From CAJFUR01 sp904420575 (lineage in GTDB: Bacteria > Actinomycetota > Coriobacteriia > Coriobacteriales > Eggerthellaceae), in the NCBI GenBank assembly GCA_965119745.1, contig OZ221973.1, positions 3,220,450-3,284,449 on the forward strand: a DNA stretch of 64,000 bases. The letters run 5' to 3'. The translations under genes and the position numbers were made by a program. Shown here piece by piece: positions 56,399 through 64,000 of the stretch. Below the pieces are notes generated by a model. It saw only the letters and a list, made by a program, of their open reading frames with translations. It searched no databases and was not told where the DNA came from. The stretch's first letter is position 1. Each line of letters begins with the position of its first letter.

Positions 56399-57670
56399 TT
56401 ACAAAAGACCAACAAGTTTTTCCACCAGCGCGTCCACGTGGCGCCGGGCGCACACAAGCGGCGGCAGGAAACGCAGGGTGTGCGGGCCCGTGGCGTTCAG
56501 CAGCACGCCGGCGTCCAGGCCGCGGGCCACCACGTCGGGCGCGGCGGGCGCTTCCGGCGCCAGATCGGCCGCCACCATGAGGCCGAGCCCTCGCACTTCC
56601 ACCACCCCTGGCAGCGTGGCCAGGCGTTCGCGCAAATACGCGCCCGTGTCCTCCACGCGCGCGGCGAAGCCCTCGTCGGCCAGCGTGCGCAGCGTGGCTT
56701 CGGCCGCGGCCACCGCCAGGCAGCTGCCGCCGAACGTGGAGCCATGGTCGCCCGGCTCGAAGGCGTCTGCCACCTGGGCGCGTGCCGCGCACATGCCGGT
56801 CGGCATGCCCGAGGCCACGCCCTTGGCGATGGTCACCACGTCGGGCAGGATGCCGAAGTGCTGGAAGCCGAACGGGTACGTGCCGCAGCGGTAGATGCCG
56901 CACTGGATCTCGTCGCACATGAGCAGCGCGCCGCGCTCGGCCGTAAGCCGGCGGACGGCCTGCAGAAATTCCGACGTGCACGGATGCACGCCGCTTTCGC
57001 CTTGCACGCACTCCACCATGACGGCGCACACCTGGTCGCCTTGGGCTTCGAACAGCGCTTCGAGCGCAACAACGTCGTTCGGCGGCACCGCCACGAACCC
57101 GTCGGGCAGCGGCTGGAACGCCTCCTGCTTGGCCGGCTGGGCCGTGGCCGCCAGCGTGGCCAGCGTGCGCCCATGGAAGCTGCCTTCGAGCGTGACGACG
57201 AGGCGCGGGGCGGCCTCTTCCGCAGCATGCACGGCGTCCGCCCCGGCGGCTTGCGCCTGGACGCGGGCGGCGGCGCGCTTGCGGGCGTGAAGGCGCGCCA
57301 GCTTGATGGCGCATTCGTTGGCCTCGGCGCCCGAGTTCGCGAAGAACGTCTTCCAGGGGGCCTTGTCGGCCTCCGCAACCGTCTGGTTCAGCAGGCCGGA
57401 CAGCAGGCGGGCCACTTCGCCGCGGTGTTCCACGTAGTAATAGTTGCTCACATGCACGAGCTTTTCGGCCTGCAGGGACAGCGCCGCGGTCACGGCCGGG
57501 TGGCAGTGGCCCAGGCTGACCGCGCCGATGCCGCCGATGAAGTCGAGGTATTCGCGGCCTTCGTCGTCGAACACCGCCATGCCGCTGCCTCGCACCAGCT
57601 CCACGGGCTTGCGGGCGAACGTGCCCATGACATAGGCCGACTCGAGGCTCTGTTCCGACGCCAGGCTCAT
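56399..57670 (-). CDS. argD: Acetylornithine aminotransferase
   Basis: A 423-residue PLP enzyme of the class III aminotransferase family that makes N-acetylornithine. Visible features are FIGGIGAVSLGHCHPAV, FFANSGAEANECAIKLAR, LEGSFHGRT, the Asp of CDEIQCGIYRCG and the PLP lysine in VTIAKGVASGMPTG. GDHGSTFGGSCLA completes the active site. The ATG overlaps the argB stop (ATGA). It is the last gene of argC-argJ-argB-argD. An insertion rich in Ala (about residues 133-155) is unusual but lies in a surface loop. Confidence 0.95.
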   Translation of the reverse strand: MSLASEQSLESAYVMGTFARKPVELVRGSGMAVFDDEGREYLDFIGGIGAVSLGHCHPAVTAALSLQAEKLVHVSNYYYVEHRGEVARLLSGLLNQTVAEADKAPWKTFFANSGAEANECAIKLARLHARKRAAARVQAQAAGADAVHAAEEAAPRLVVTLEGSFHGRTLATLAATAQPAKQEAFQPLPDGFVAVPPNDVVALEALFEAQGDQVCAVMVECVQGESGVHPCTSEFLQAVRRLTAERGALLMCDEIQCGIYRCGTYPFGFQHFGILPDVVTIAKGVASGMPTGMCAARAQVADAFEPGDHGSTFGGSCLAVAAAEATLRTLADEGFAARVEDTGAYLRERLATLPGVVEVRGLGLMVAADLAPEAPAAPDVVARGLDAGVLLNATGPHTLRFLPPLVCARRHVDALVEKLVGLL

Positions 57671-58662
57671 AAGGGCCACCTTTCCTGATTGATGCGGGCG
57701 TCCAAGGCCGGACGCGGACGGTTTTCCGAAAGCTTCGAGGCGAAGTTGCCCAACGGATGCGCGTCGAACTTGCACGCCTCTTCGGTGGAATGCATGGTGG
57801 TGCCGACGCCCGTGTTCGTGAGCAGCTCCAAAAGCAATGCATGCGGCGTGGTCCCGTTGATGATGTGCGCCCGAAACACGCCCGCGTTGAGGGCGTGGAT
57901 GCACGAGCGCAGCTTGGGGATCATGCCGGTGGACACCACGTTGTTCTCCACCATGTACTGCGCCTCGAACAGGGTGAGGTTCGAGATGAGCGAGTCTTTG
58001 TCCTGGAAGTCCTCGTAGAGCCCGTCCACGTCCGTGAGGAAGATCACCTTGTGCGCGCCGATGGCGGCGGCGATGTGGCCGGCCACCATGTCGGCGTTCA
58101 CGTTGTAGCAGCCGCCGTCCTCGCCCAGGGCGATGGAGGCCACCACGGGGATGTAGTCGGCCGCCACCAAGTCGTCGATGAGCATGCTGTTGATGCGCGT
58201 GATGCGCCCCACCCGCCCCAGTTCGGCGTCGGCCTGTTCGGCCACGATGGTGCCGGCGTCGTTGCCGCTCACGCCCACGGCCAGGTTGCCGTGTTCGTTC
58301 ATGGCCTCGATGAGCTCCTGGTTCACCTTGCCCATGAGCACGGTGCGCACCACGTCCATGGCCTCGTCGGTGGTGACGCGCTGGCCGTCCTTGAACTCCA
58401 CCGGCAGCTGGAAGCGCTCCATGGCCTCGGTGATGGCGTGGCCGCCTCCGTGCACGATGACGGGGTTCACGCCGATGATCTTGAGCAGCACGATGTCGCT
58501 CATGACGTCGGCGCGCAGCTTCTCGTCGACCATGGCCGACCCGCCGTACTTGATGACCACGGTCTTTCCGGTGATGTTCTTGATCCAAGGCAGTGCTTCC
58601 ACCAACACGTCGGCCGACTGGGTGGATGCGCCGTTCGGGCGCGTGTCTCTGGCATACTTCAT
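57667..58662 (-). CDS. argB: Acetylglutamate kinase
   Basis: A 331-residue amino-acid kinase that phosphorylates N-acetylglutamate. It has VVIKYGGSAMVDE at the nucleotide site, VNPVIVHGGGHAI, and the substrate region GEDGGCYNVNADMVAGHIAA. Its N-terminal extension (about residues 1-30) resembles arginine-inhibited hexameric forms. Both ends overlap the neighbours: its start lies within the argJ stop and its stop within the argD start. Confidence 0.96.
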   Translation of the reverse strand: MKYARDTRPNGASTQSADVLVEALPWIKNITGKTVVIKYGGSAMVDEKLRADVMSDIVLLKIIGVNPVIVHGGGHAITEAMERFQLPVEFKDGQRVTTDEAMDVVRTVLMGKVNQELIEAMNEHGNLAVGVSGNDAGTIVAEQADAELGRVGRITRINSMLIDDLVAADYIPVVASIALGEDGGCYNVNADMVAGHIAAAIGAHKVIFLTDVDGLYEDFQDKDSLISNLTLFEAQYMVENNVVSTGMIPKLRSCIHALNAGVFRAHIINGTTPHALLLELLTNTGVGTTMHSTEEACKFDAHPLGNFASKLSENRPRPALDARINQERWPL

Positions 58663-59990
58663 GTGCGGTAGTCTCCATTGATCGTGATGTAGTCGTGCGT
58701 GAAATCGCAGGTCCAAACCGTGGCCTGCGCGTCTCCGGCGCCCAGGTCCACGTCGATGCCCACTTCGGGGCGCTCGAAGCGCGACAGGGCCTCGGCCTCG
58801 TCGAAGGGCACCGTCAGGCCGCCGCGGCACACGGGCAGGCCCATGATGTCGATGGCAACGTCCTGCTGGCGGAAAACCGCCCCGGACTTGCCCACCGCCA
58901 TGGCGATGCGCCCCCAGTTCGCATCGTGACCGTTCACGGCCGTTTTGACAAGGGGGGAATTCGCCACTGCGCGCGCCGCCCCGTCGGCGTCCTCGGGCGT
59001 GGCCGCGCCCGTGACGCGCACGGTCACCAGCCGGGAAGCGCCCTCGCCGTCGGCTGCCATGGCGCGCGCGAGCTGGGTGCACACGTGCTCCAAGGCGCGT
59101 TCGAACGCCTGGAAGGCAACGCCGTCGCGCGCGAACGGCGGGCGCTCCGGCGCGGCGGCGCCGTTGGCCATGAGGAAGCACGAGTCGTTGGTGGACGTGT
59201 CGGAATCCACCGTGACCTTGTTGAACGTGCGCGCCGCCACGCGGGCGAGCGCCGCATGGGCGTCGGGCGCGGCCAGGGGGGCGTCGGTGGCGAGCACGGC
59301 GATCATGGTGGCCATGTTGGGCATGATCATGCCTGCGCCCTTGGCCATGCCGCCCACCACGAAGGTGCAGTCGGCATAGGTGGGGTCGTCGACCGTGAAC
59401 GTGCAGGCGCTTTCCTTGGGCCGGGTATCGGTGGTCATGATGGCGCGCGCCGCCAGCGGGCCGCCGTCCGGCGAGAGCGCGTGGACGGCCTGGGGCAGCG
59501 CGGCCTCGAAGGGCGCAAGCGGCAGATGCTGGCCGATCACGCCGGTGGACGCCACCAGCACTTCCTGCTCGGGACAGCCGAGCAGCCCGGCCGCAAGGCG
59601 GGCCGTTGCACGGGCGGCTTCCAGCCCGCGCTCGCCCGTGGCCGCGTTCGCGTTGCCGGAATTGACCAAGACGGCGCGCGCCGTGCCGTAGGCCGGCCCG
59701 CCGCCCAGCGTGGCGCCACCTTCGTCGAGATGCGCGCGCGACACCTGCACCGGGGCGGCGCAGAACACGTTCTGCGTGAACACGGCCGCGCAGGCGCACG
59801 GCTCGTCGGACGCGACGAGGGCCAAATCCAGCCGGTCGGGTTCCTTGCGGAACCCCGCGCGGACGCCCGCCGCGGAAAAGCCGCGGGCGCTGGTCACGCC
59901 GCCTCCCGCGAGCGGAAAGCACGGGGGGGTGGCAGGCGCGGAGGCAGGGGCGCCGGGGGCTTCGGCCTGCGGGCTTTCGGACGACGTCAT
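58659..59990 (-). CDS. argJ: Glutamate N-acetyltransferase (ornithine acetyltransferase)
   Basis: A 443-residue self-cleaving enzyme that moves the acetyl group from acetylornithine to glutamate, closing the acetyl cycle. Autocleavage is expected at the Ala-Thr bond in GMIMPNMATMIAVLATD. KVTVDSDTSTNDSC and the C-terminal VDLGAGDAQATVWTCDFTHD are family hallmarks. The first 25 residues are a Pro/Ala-rich extension. Because ArgJ recycles acetate, no separate argE is needed. Whether it also makes N-acetylglutamate de novo cannot be told from sequence. Confidence 0.96.
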   Translation of the reverse strand: MTSSESPQAEAPGAPASAPATPPCFPLAGGGVTSARGFSAAGVRAGFRKEPDRLDLALVASDEPCACAAVFTQNVFCAAPVQVSRAHLDEGGATLGGGPAYGTARAVLVNSGNANAATGERGLEAARATARLAAGLLGCPEQEVLVASTGVIGQHLPLAPFEAALPQAVHALSPDGGPLAARAIMTTDTRPKESACTFTVDDPTYADCTFVVGGMAKGAGMIMPNMATMIAVLATDAPLAAPDAHAALARVAARTFNKVTVDSDTSTNDSCFLMANGAAAPERPPFARDGVAFQAFERALEHVCTQLARAMAADGEGASRLVTVRVTGAATPEDADGAARAVANSPLVKTAVNGHDANWGRIAMAVGKSGAVFRQQDVAIDIMGLPVCRGGLTVPFDEAEALSRFERPEVGIDVDLGAGDAQATVWTCDFTHDYITINGDYRT

Positions 59991-60011
59991 GGCGGGTCTC
60001 CTTCCTGCTTC

Positions 60012-61079
<1,068 letters not shown>

Positions 61080-61473
61080 GTGCGTTTCCTCGATTCGTTT
61101 TCTGCCGCCTGGCCCCGTGCCGCCGCCGTGGATGCGGGACGGGAAACGGAGCGGGCGGGCGGCCCTTTGCGGCGCCCGACGGGAGCGCCTGACCGCCAAA
61201 AGCACGTTGTTCCTGACCATCGTAATAAAACCAGGCGTGGTTTTGCAAGACGGACGGGCAAATAGCTACAGGAAAGCGAGACGGAAAGCCGCTTTTGCGT
61301 GCTAAAGCAGCCTAAGTTGTTCGTTTTGTGATGCCTCTTTCTCCGTTTTCCCTTGGTTTCCGCTGATCTCGCCTGGCGGCAAAACGACATGGTACCATGA
61401 GCGCCGAGACAACCGATACCGTGCACGTCGCGCCGAACAGGCGCACGCCCTACCGATACAGGAGATCCATCCC
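61080..61473. other. Divergent arg/gsh control region
   Basis: No gene. On the minus strand it holds the argC promoter with its inverted repeat (61219-61248) and a leader of about 130 bases. The plus-strand part before 61474 contains ACAGGAGA, the ribosome-binding site of the glutamate-cysteine ligase. A palindrome ATGGTACCAT (61390-61399) may mark its promoter region. Confidence 0.5.
61219..61248 (-). promoter_or_regulatory. argC promoter with operator-like inverted repeat
   Basis: On the minus strand -35 TTGCAA (61248-61243) and -10 TACGAT (61224-61219) are 18 bases apart. An inverted repeat AAAACCA-GGCG-TGGTTTT (61227-61244) fills the spacer and touches the -35 box. A repressor such as ArgR could act here, though the sequence is not a classical ARG box. 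Confidence 0.55.
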
Positions 61474-62838
61474 ATGACCGACCTCGCCACCATGACCACG
61501 CCCGCTTCCGCCACGGACAAGGAAGCGCCTGTGGAACCTTCCCAGGAGGATTCTTCCCAGGAGGCATCCGAGGAGACCAACGGCGGACGCGCCGACCGGC
61601 CGCAGCCGGCCCGCGAGAGCAACATCGACGCGATCGTGGCCTATTTCGAGAGCGGCATCACGCAGACGTCAGGCGAGTTGGGCATCGAGCTGGAGCACAT
61701 CCTCGTCCACGACGATTTGCGGCCGGTCACCTACAGCGAGCCGCACGGAACGCAGTGGGTCCTCCGTCAGCTGCAGCCCGACTTCCCGCAAGCCACCTAC
61801 GACCCGGAAGGCGACCTTCTGGGCGTGGCGCGGCCCGGCGAGGCCGTCACGCTGGAGCCCGCTGCCCAGCTGGAGCTGTCTGCCGGCCCCTTCTCGCGGC
61901 TCGCGGACGCCGAGGCGAGCTTCCTCGGGTTCGAGCGCACGCTCGAGCGGATCCTCGGCCCCGTGGGGGAACGCGTGCTCACGACGGGCTACCACCCCAC
62001 GGCCCAGGCTGCCAGCATGGAGCTCATCCCCAAGCGCCGCTACCAGTTCATGAACCTGTATCTGGGAGCCAAAAGCTCCTTCGGCCCCTGCATGATGCGC
62101 GGCAGCGCCTCCACCCAGGTGTCCATCGACTACTCGTCGGTGCCGGACTGCCTGCGCAAGCTGCGCCTCGCCTTCGCGCTCGTGCCCCTCTTCTCGCTCA
62201 TGTGCGACAACTCCCCGGTATTCGAAGGCAAGCCGCGCTCCCACGAGCTCGTGCGCACGGAGATCTGGCGGCACTGCGACCCCGACCGCTGCGGGCTGGT
62301 GCCCGACGTGATGGATCCCAGCTTCGACCTGCGCCGCTATGCTGCCTTCCTGCTGGACGCTCCGGCCATCCTGGTCCCCTGCAAGAAGGAGCAGTGGTGC
62401 TATTCCGAACGCACCTTCGGCGACATCTACGCGCAGCGCACCATGACGCGCGCCGAGGTGGAGCACGCGGCCTCCATGTTCTTCACCGACGTGCGGCTGA
62501 AGACCTACATCGAGATCAGGCCAGCCGACGCCCTGCCCATCCCCTATGTCATCGGCTACGCGGCGCTCGTCAAGGGGCTGTTCTACGATGCAGGGAACCT
62601 GGACGCCCTGGACGCCCTGTTCTCCGACGTGCGCGGCGCCGACGTCGAGGCGGCAAAGGACGCGCTCATGGAGAGCGGCTATGGTGCCCGGGTATACGGA
62701 CGCCCCGTCGCCGATCTGGCCGATTGCATGATAAGGCTTGCCCGCGGCGGGCTGGACGAGGAAGAACGTCCCTACCTGGACCCCCTTGCAAAGCTGGTGG
62801 CTGCGCGCGAGACGCTGGCGGGCCGCGCCGAGCGTTGA
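61474..62838 (+). CDS. Glutamate-cysteine ligase family protein (GCS2 type)
   Basis: A 454-residue ATP-dependent ligase. The first 50 residues are a disordered Glu/Ser/Ala extension. The GCS2 fold follows, with GELGIELEHILVHDDLRPVT, LEPAAQLELSAGPF, MNLYLGAKSSFG and YIEIRPADALPIPYV. These are the family's glutamate- and ATP-site elements. It would make gamma-glutamylcysteine, a thiol buffer or precursor. No glutathione synthetase is nearby. AGGAGA precedes the ATG. Relatives in actinobacteria (EgtA) feed ergothioneine synthesis, but no other egt gene is visible. Confidence 0.85.
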   Translation: MTDLATMTTPASATDKEAPVEPSQEDSSQEASEETNGGRADRPQPARESNIDAIVAYFESGITQTSGELGIELEHILVHDDLRPVTYSEPHGTQWVLRQLQPDFPQATYDPEGDLLGVARPGEAVTLEPAAQLELSAGPFSRLADAEASFLGFERTLERILGPVGERVLTTGYHPTAQAASMELIPKRRYQFMNLYLGAKSSFGPCMMRGSASTQVSIDYSSVPDCLRKLRLAFALVPLFSLMCDNSPVFEGKPRSHELVRTEIWRHCDPDRCGLVPDVMDPSFDLRRYAAFLLDAPAILVPCKKEQWCYSERTFGDIYAQRTMTRAEVEHAASMFFTDVRLKTYIEIRPADALPIPYVIGYAALVKGLFYDAGNLDALDALFSDVRGADVEAAKDALMESGYGARVYGRPVADLADCMIRLARGGLDEEERPYLDPLAKLVAARETLAGRAER

Positions 62839-63015
62839 TCGCGGCGGGCCCTGGCGCCGGCGGCTGCCGGGCGCCGGTTGCCATGTCGGGCGCCCCTGGC
62901 GACGACCCGTCGCCGATTGTGGCGACTTGGAGCAGGTTTGAGCACGGGCTCTGCCGTGCGCCGGGGGTTCGGATAGACTGATCCCATTGTTTTTCAATTC
63001 GAGAGGAGCTCTTTC

Positions 63016-63444
63016 ATGGGCAACGAAGGAAAAAAGGTCAAAGTCCACTATACGGGAACGCTTGACGACGGAACGAAGTTCGACTCGTCGGTCGACCGCG
63101 GCGAGCCCATCGAGTTCGTGTGCGACGCCGGCATGATGATCCCCGGCTTCGACGCCGCCGTGAAGGACATGGCCGTCGGCGAGACCAAGAACGTCCACAT
63201 TCCCGCCGCCGAAGCCTATGGCGAGCGCCGCGAAGACATGGTGCAGAAGGTGGAGGTCAGCCAGATCCCCAACGGCGAGAACCTGCCCGTCGGCCAAACC
63301 ATCTACATGCAGGGCCCCGGCGGCCAGCCGTTCCCCGTGTTCGTCGCCGCCATCGAAGACGGCGTGGCCACGTTCGACATGAACCACGAGCTTGCCGGCA
63401 AGGACCTCAACTTCGAGATCACCCTGGTGGAGGTAGCGGACTAA
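63016..63444 (+). CDS. FKBP-type peptidyl-prolyl isomerase, SlyD-like
   Basis: A 142-residue cytosolic isomerase and chaperone. The N-terminal FKBP strand KVKVHYTGTLDDGTKFDSS and FVCDAGMMIPGFDAAVKDMA are conserved. The insert-in-flap domain (about residues 65-120) is present, as in SlyD. The C-terminal domain MNHELAGKDLNFEITLVEV is typical. It lacks the His-rich metal-binding tail of E. coli SlyD, as in most actinobacterial versions. A -10 TAGACT is at 62974-62979 and GAGAGGAG precedes the ATG. Confidence 0.92.
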   Translation: MGNEGKKVKVHYTGTLDDGTKFDSSVDRGEPIEFVCDAGMMIPGFDAAVKDMAVGETKNVHIPAAEAYGERREDMVQKVEVSQIPNGENLPVGQTIYMQGPGGQPFPVFVAAIEDGVATFDMNHELAGKDLNFEITLVEVAD

Positions 63445-63516
63445 CCGCGTGTCGCCATCTTTCCGCGTCGAACGCCGGCGCCAAAGCCGACCGACCGGCA
63501 CGAGACGGACCGTCAT

Positions 63517-63544
63517 GAAGAAGCGCCCTTTCGGGCGCTTCTTC
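63517..63544 (+). terminator. Intrinsic-type hairpin after the FKBP gene
   Basis: GAAGAAGCGCCC (63517-63528) and GGGCGCTTCTTC (63533-63544) form a perfect 12-bp stem with a TTTC loop, 72 bases after the FKBP stop. The right arm overlaps the stop codon of the minus-strand gene at 63543. The T-rich tail is weak. Confidence 0.7.
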
Positions 63545-63836
63545 AATCTTGGCCCTGCGACAAGAGCCGGTAGAGAGCGACCAGGCCGTCGACGGAGCCG
63601 GAACACGCTTCGAGCGCGCTGAGCAGGGCCCAGTCTTCGAGCGCCTCGGACAGCAGGCCGTCAGGTTCGTCGAGGTGAGACCTGTTCGCCGAAGAACAGA
63701 CGTCGGCCGCCCTGCCATCCAGCGGCAGAGGCTCCCAGCGCGTCCATCCTTCGAAAAGCCGGACGTCGCACGGACGCGCGCCGGGAACGCGCGATGCGAC
63801 GCCGCCCTCCCCTGCGCAGGCGGGCGCGGCGGCCAT
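63543..63836 (-). CDS. Small protein of unknown function
   Basis: A 97-residue protein, MAAAPACAGEGGVASRVPGA at the start, then LFEGWTRWEPLPLDGRAADV and an acidic helical end (LLSEALEDWALLSALEACSG, VDGLVALYRLLSQGQD). Codon use and amino acid balance look coding, unlike the antisense frame. The ATG at 63836 lies one base after the stop of the partial upstream gene, so translation is probably coupled. No family is recognised. Confidence 0.6.
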   Translation of the reverse strand: MAAAPACAGEGGVASRVPGARPCDVRLFEGWTRWEPLPLDGRAADVCSSANRSHLDEPDGLLSEALEDWALLSALEACSGSVDGLVALYRLLSQGQD

Positions 63837-63837
63837 G

Positions 63838-64000
63838 TCAGATCGCCCCCAACGGCCGCGCAAGCTTGAGCAGGATCTCGAAGTTGCCGATACGGGCGTT
63901 GTGGTTGAGCACGGCGATGACGCATGCCAGCTTCTCGCGGTACGCGAGGTCGAACGAATCGACCGCGATCAGCCCGTACGGGCTCACGCATGGCTCGGGA
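63838..64000 (-). CDS. C-terminal part of a protein entering from the right edge
   Basis: The last 53 codons of a gene whose start lies beyond the window, ending at TGA 63840-63838. The visible part reads SPYGLIAVDSFDLAYREKLA, then CVIAVLNHNARIGNFEILLK and LARPLGAI. This is a well-balanced helical sequence, clearly coding. It is followed by the small gene at 63543-63836 with one base between stop and ATG. The family cannot be identified from this tail. Confidence 0.65.
   Translation of the reverse strand, partial: PEPCVSPYGLIAVDSFDLAYREKLACVIAVLNHNARIGNFEILLKLARPLGAI

Noticed and set aside
63549..63869. Plus-strand 106-codon frame after the FKBP gene
   Set aside because: It is Arg/Ala/Pro-rich and opposite the minus-strand frame, which has balanced composition and is coupled to an upstream gene.

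Overview
The window is GC-rich, Gram-positive, anaerobe-type chromosomal DNA. The gene set (Tat-exported DMSO-reductase-family molybdoenzyme, DUF2142 membrane protein, RsgI-type anti-sigma factor, paired class A penicillin-binding proteins, LicD proteins, an arg cluster) fits an actinobacterium of the Coriobacteriia, probably Eggerthellaceae. That placement is inferred from content and composition; comparing the 16S gene at 39198-40706 with a reference set would settle it. I see no insertion sequence, prophage, CRISPR array or tRNA gene.

Layout. 1-9,060: small regulators and housekeeping genes (XRE/zinc-ribbon regulator, rhomboid protease, NdpA-like protein, DUF2975/HTH pair, bicupin plus MFS transporter, HigBA toxin-antitoxin). 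9,130-18,335: a surface-glycan island. An HTH-cytidylyltransferase-choline kinase fusion (LicC+LicA), a LicB-type choline permease, a GT2 glycosyltransferase with a DUF2304 partner, a GT4 glycosyltransferase, two LicD phosphotransferases and a Wzx-like flippase together look like a complete route for taking up choline, activating it and attaching phosphocholine to an exported glycan. 18,435-23,274: a TetR regulator converging on a three-gene molybdoenzyme operon (catalytic subunit, four-cluster ferredoxin subunit, TorD chaperone) with no membrane-anchor gene beside it. 23,524-28,420: DUF2142 membrane protein, an Ada/AlkA-type DNA repair fusion and a DUF4013 membrane protein.

28,725-35,489, minus strand: rplJ-rplL with an L10 leader and attenuator, a large membrane protein of unknown role, and a HEAT-like protein followed closely by aconitase. 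35,616-41,111, minus strand: a complete 16S-23S-5S rRNA operon with promoter and two terminators; its 16S-23S spacer has no tRNA. 41,179-43,223: a Cys-rich secreted protein with Asp/Gly repeats, an ECF sigma factor and an RsgI-like anti-sigma factor in one apparent operon. 43,506-53,002: tyrS, a U32/DUF3656 protein, a PASTA-bearing class A PBP, a lipoprotein and a second class A PBP. 53,225-61,079: arginine biosynthesis on the minus strand, argC-argJ-argB-argD, a roughly 490-base gap, then argG-argH; argF and argR are not in the window. 61,474-64,000: a GCS2-family glutamate-cysteine ligase, a SlyD-like FKBP isomerase and a two-gene minus-strand unit cut by the window edge.

The most interesting unit is the phosphocholine/glycan island. 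Next are the ECF/anti-sigma/Cys-rich-repeat operon, the anchorless molybdoenzyme operon, and a higBA promoter with a palindrome exactly between the -35 and -10 boxes and a predicted leaderless toxin mRNA. Function calls rest on motifs and gene order read by eye; no database search was run.
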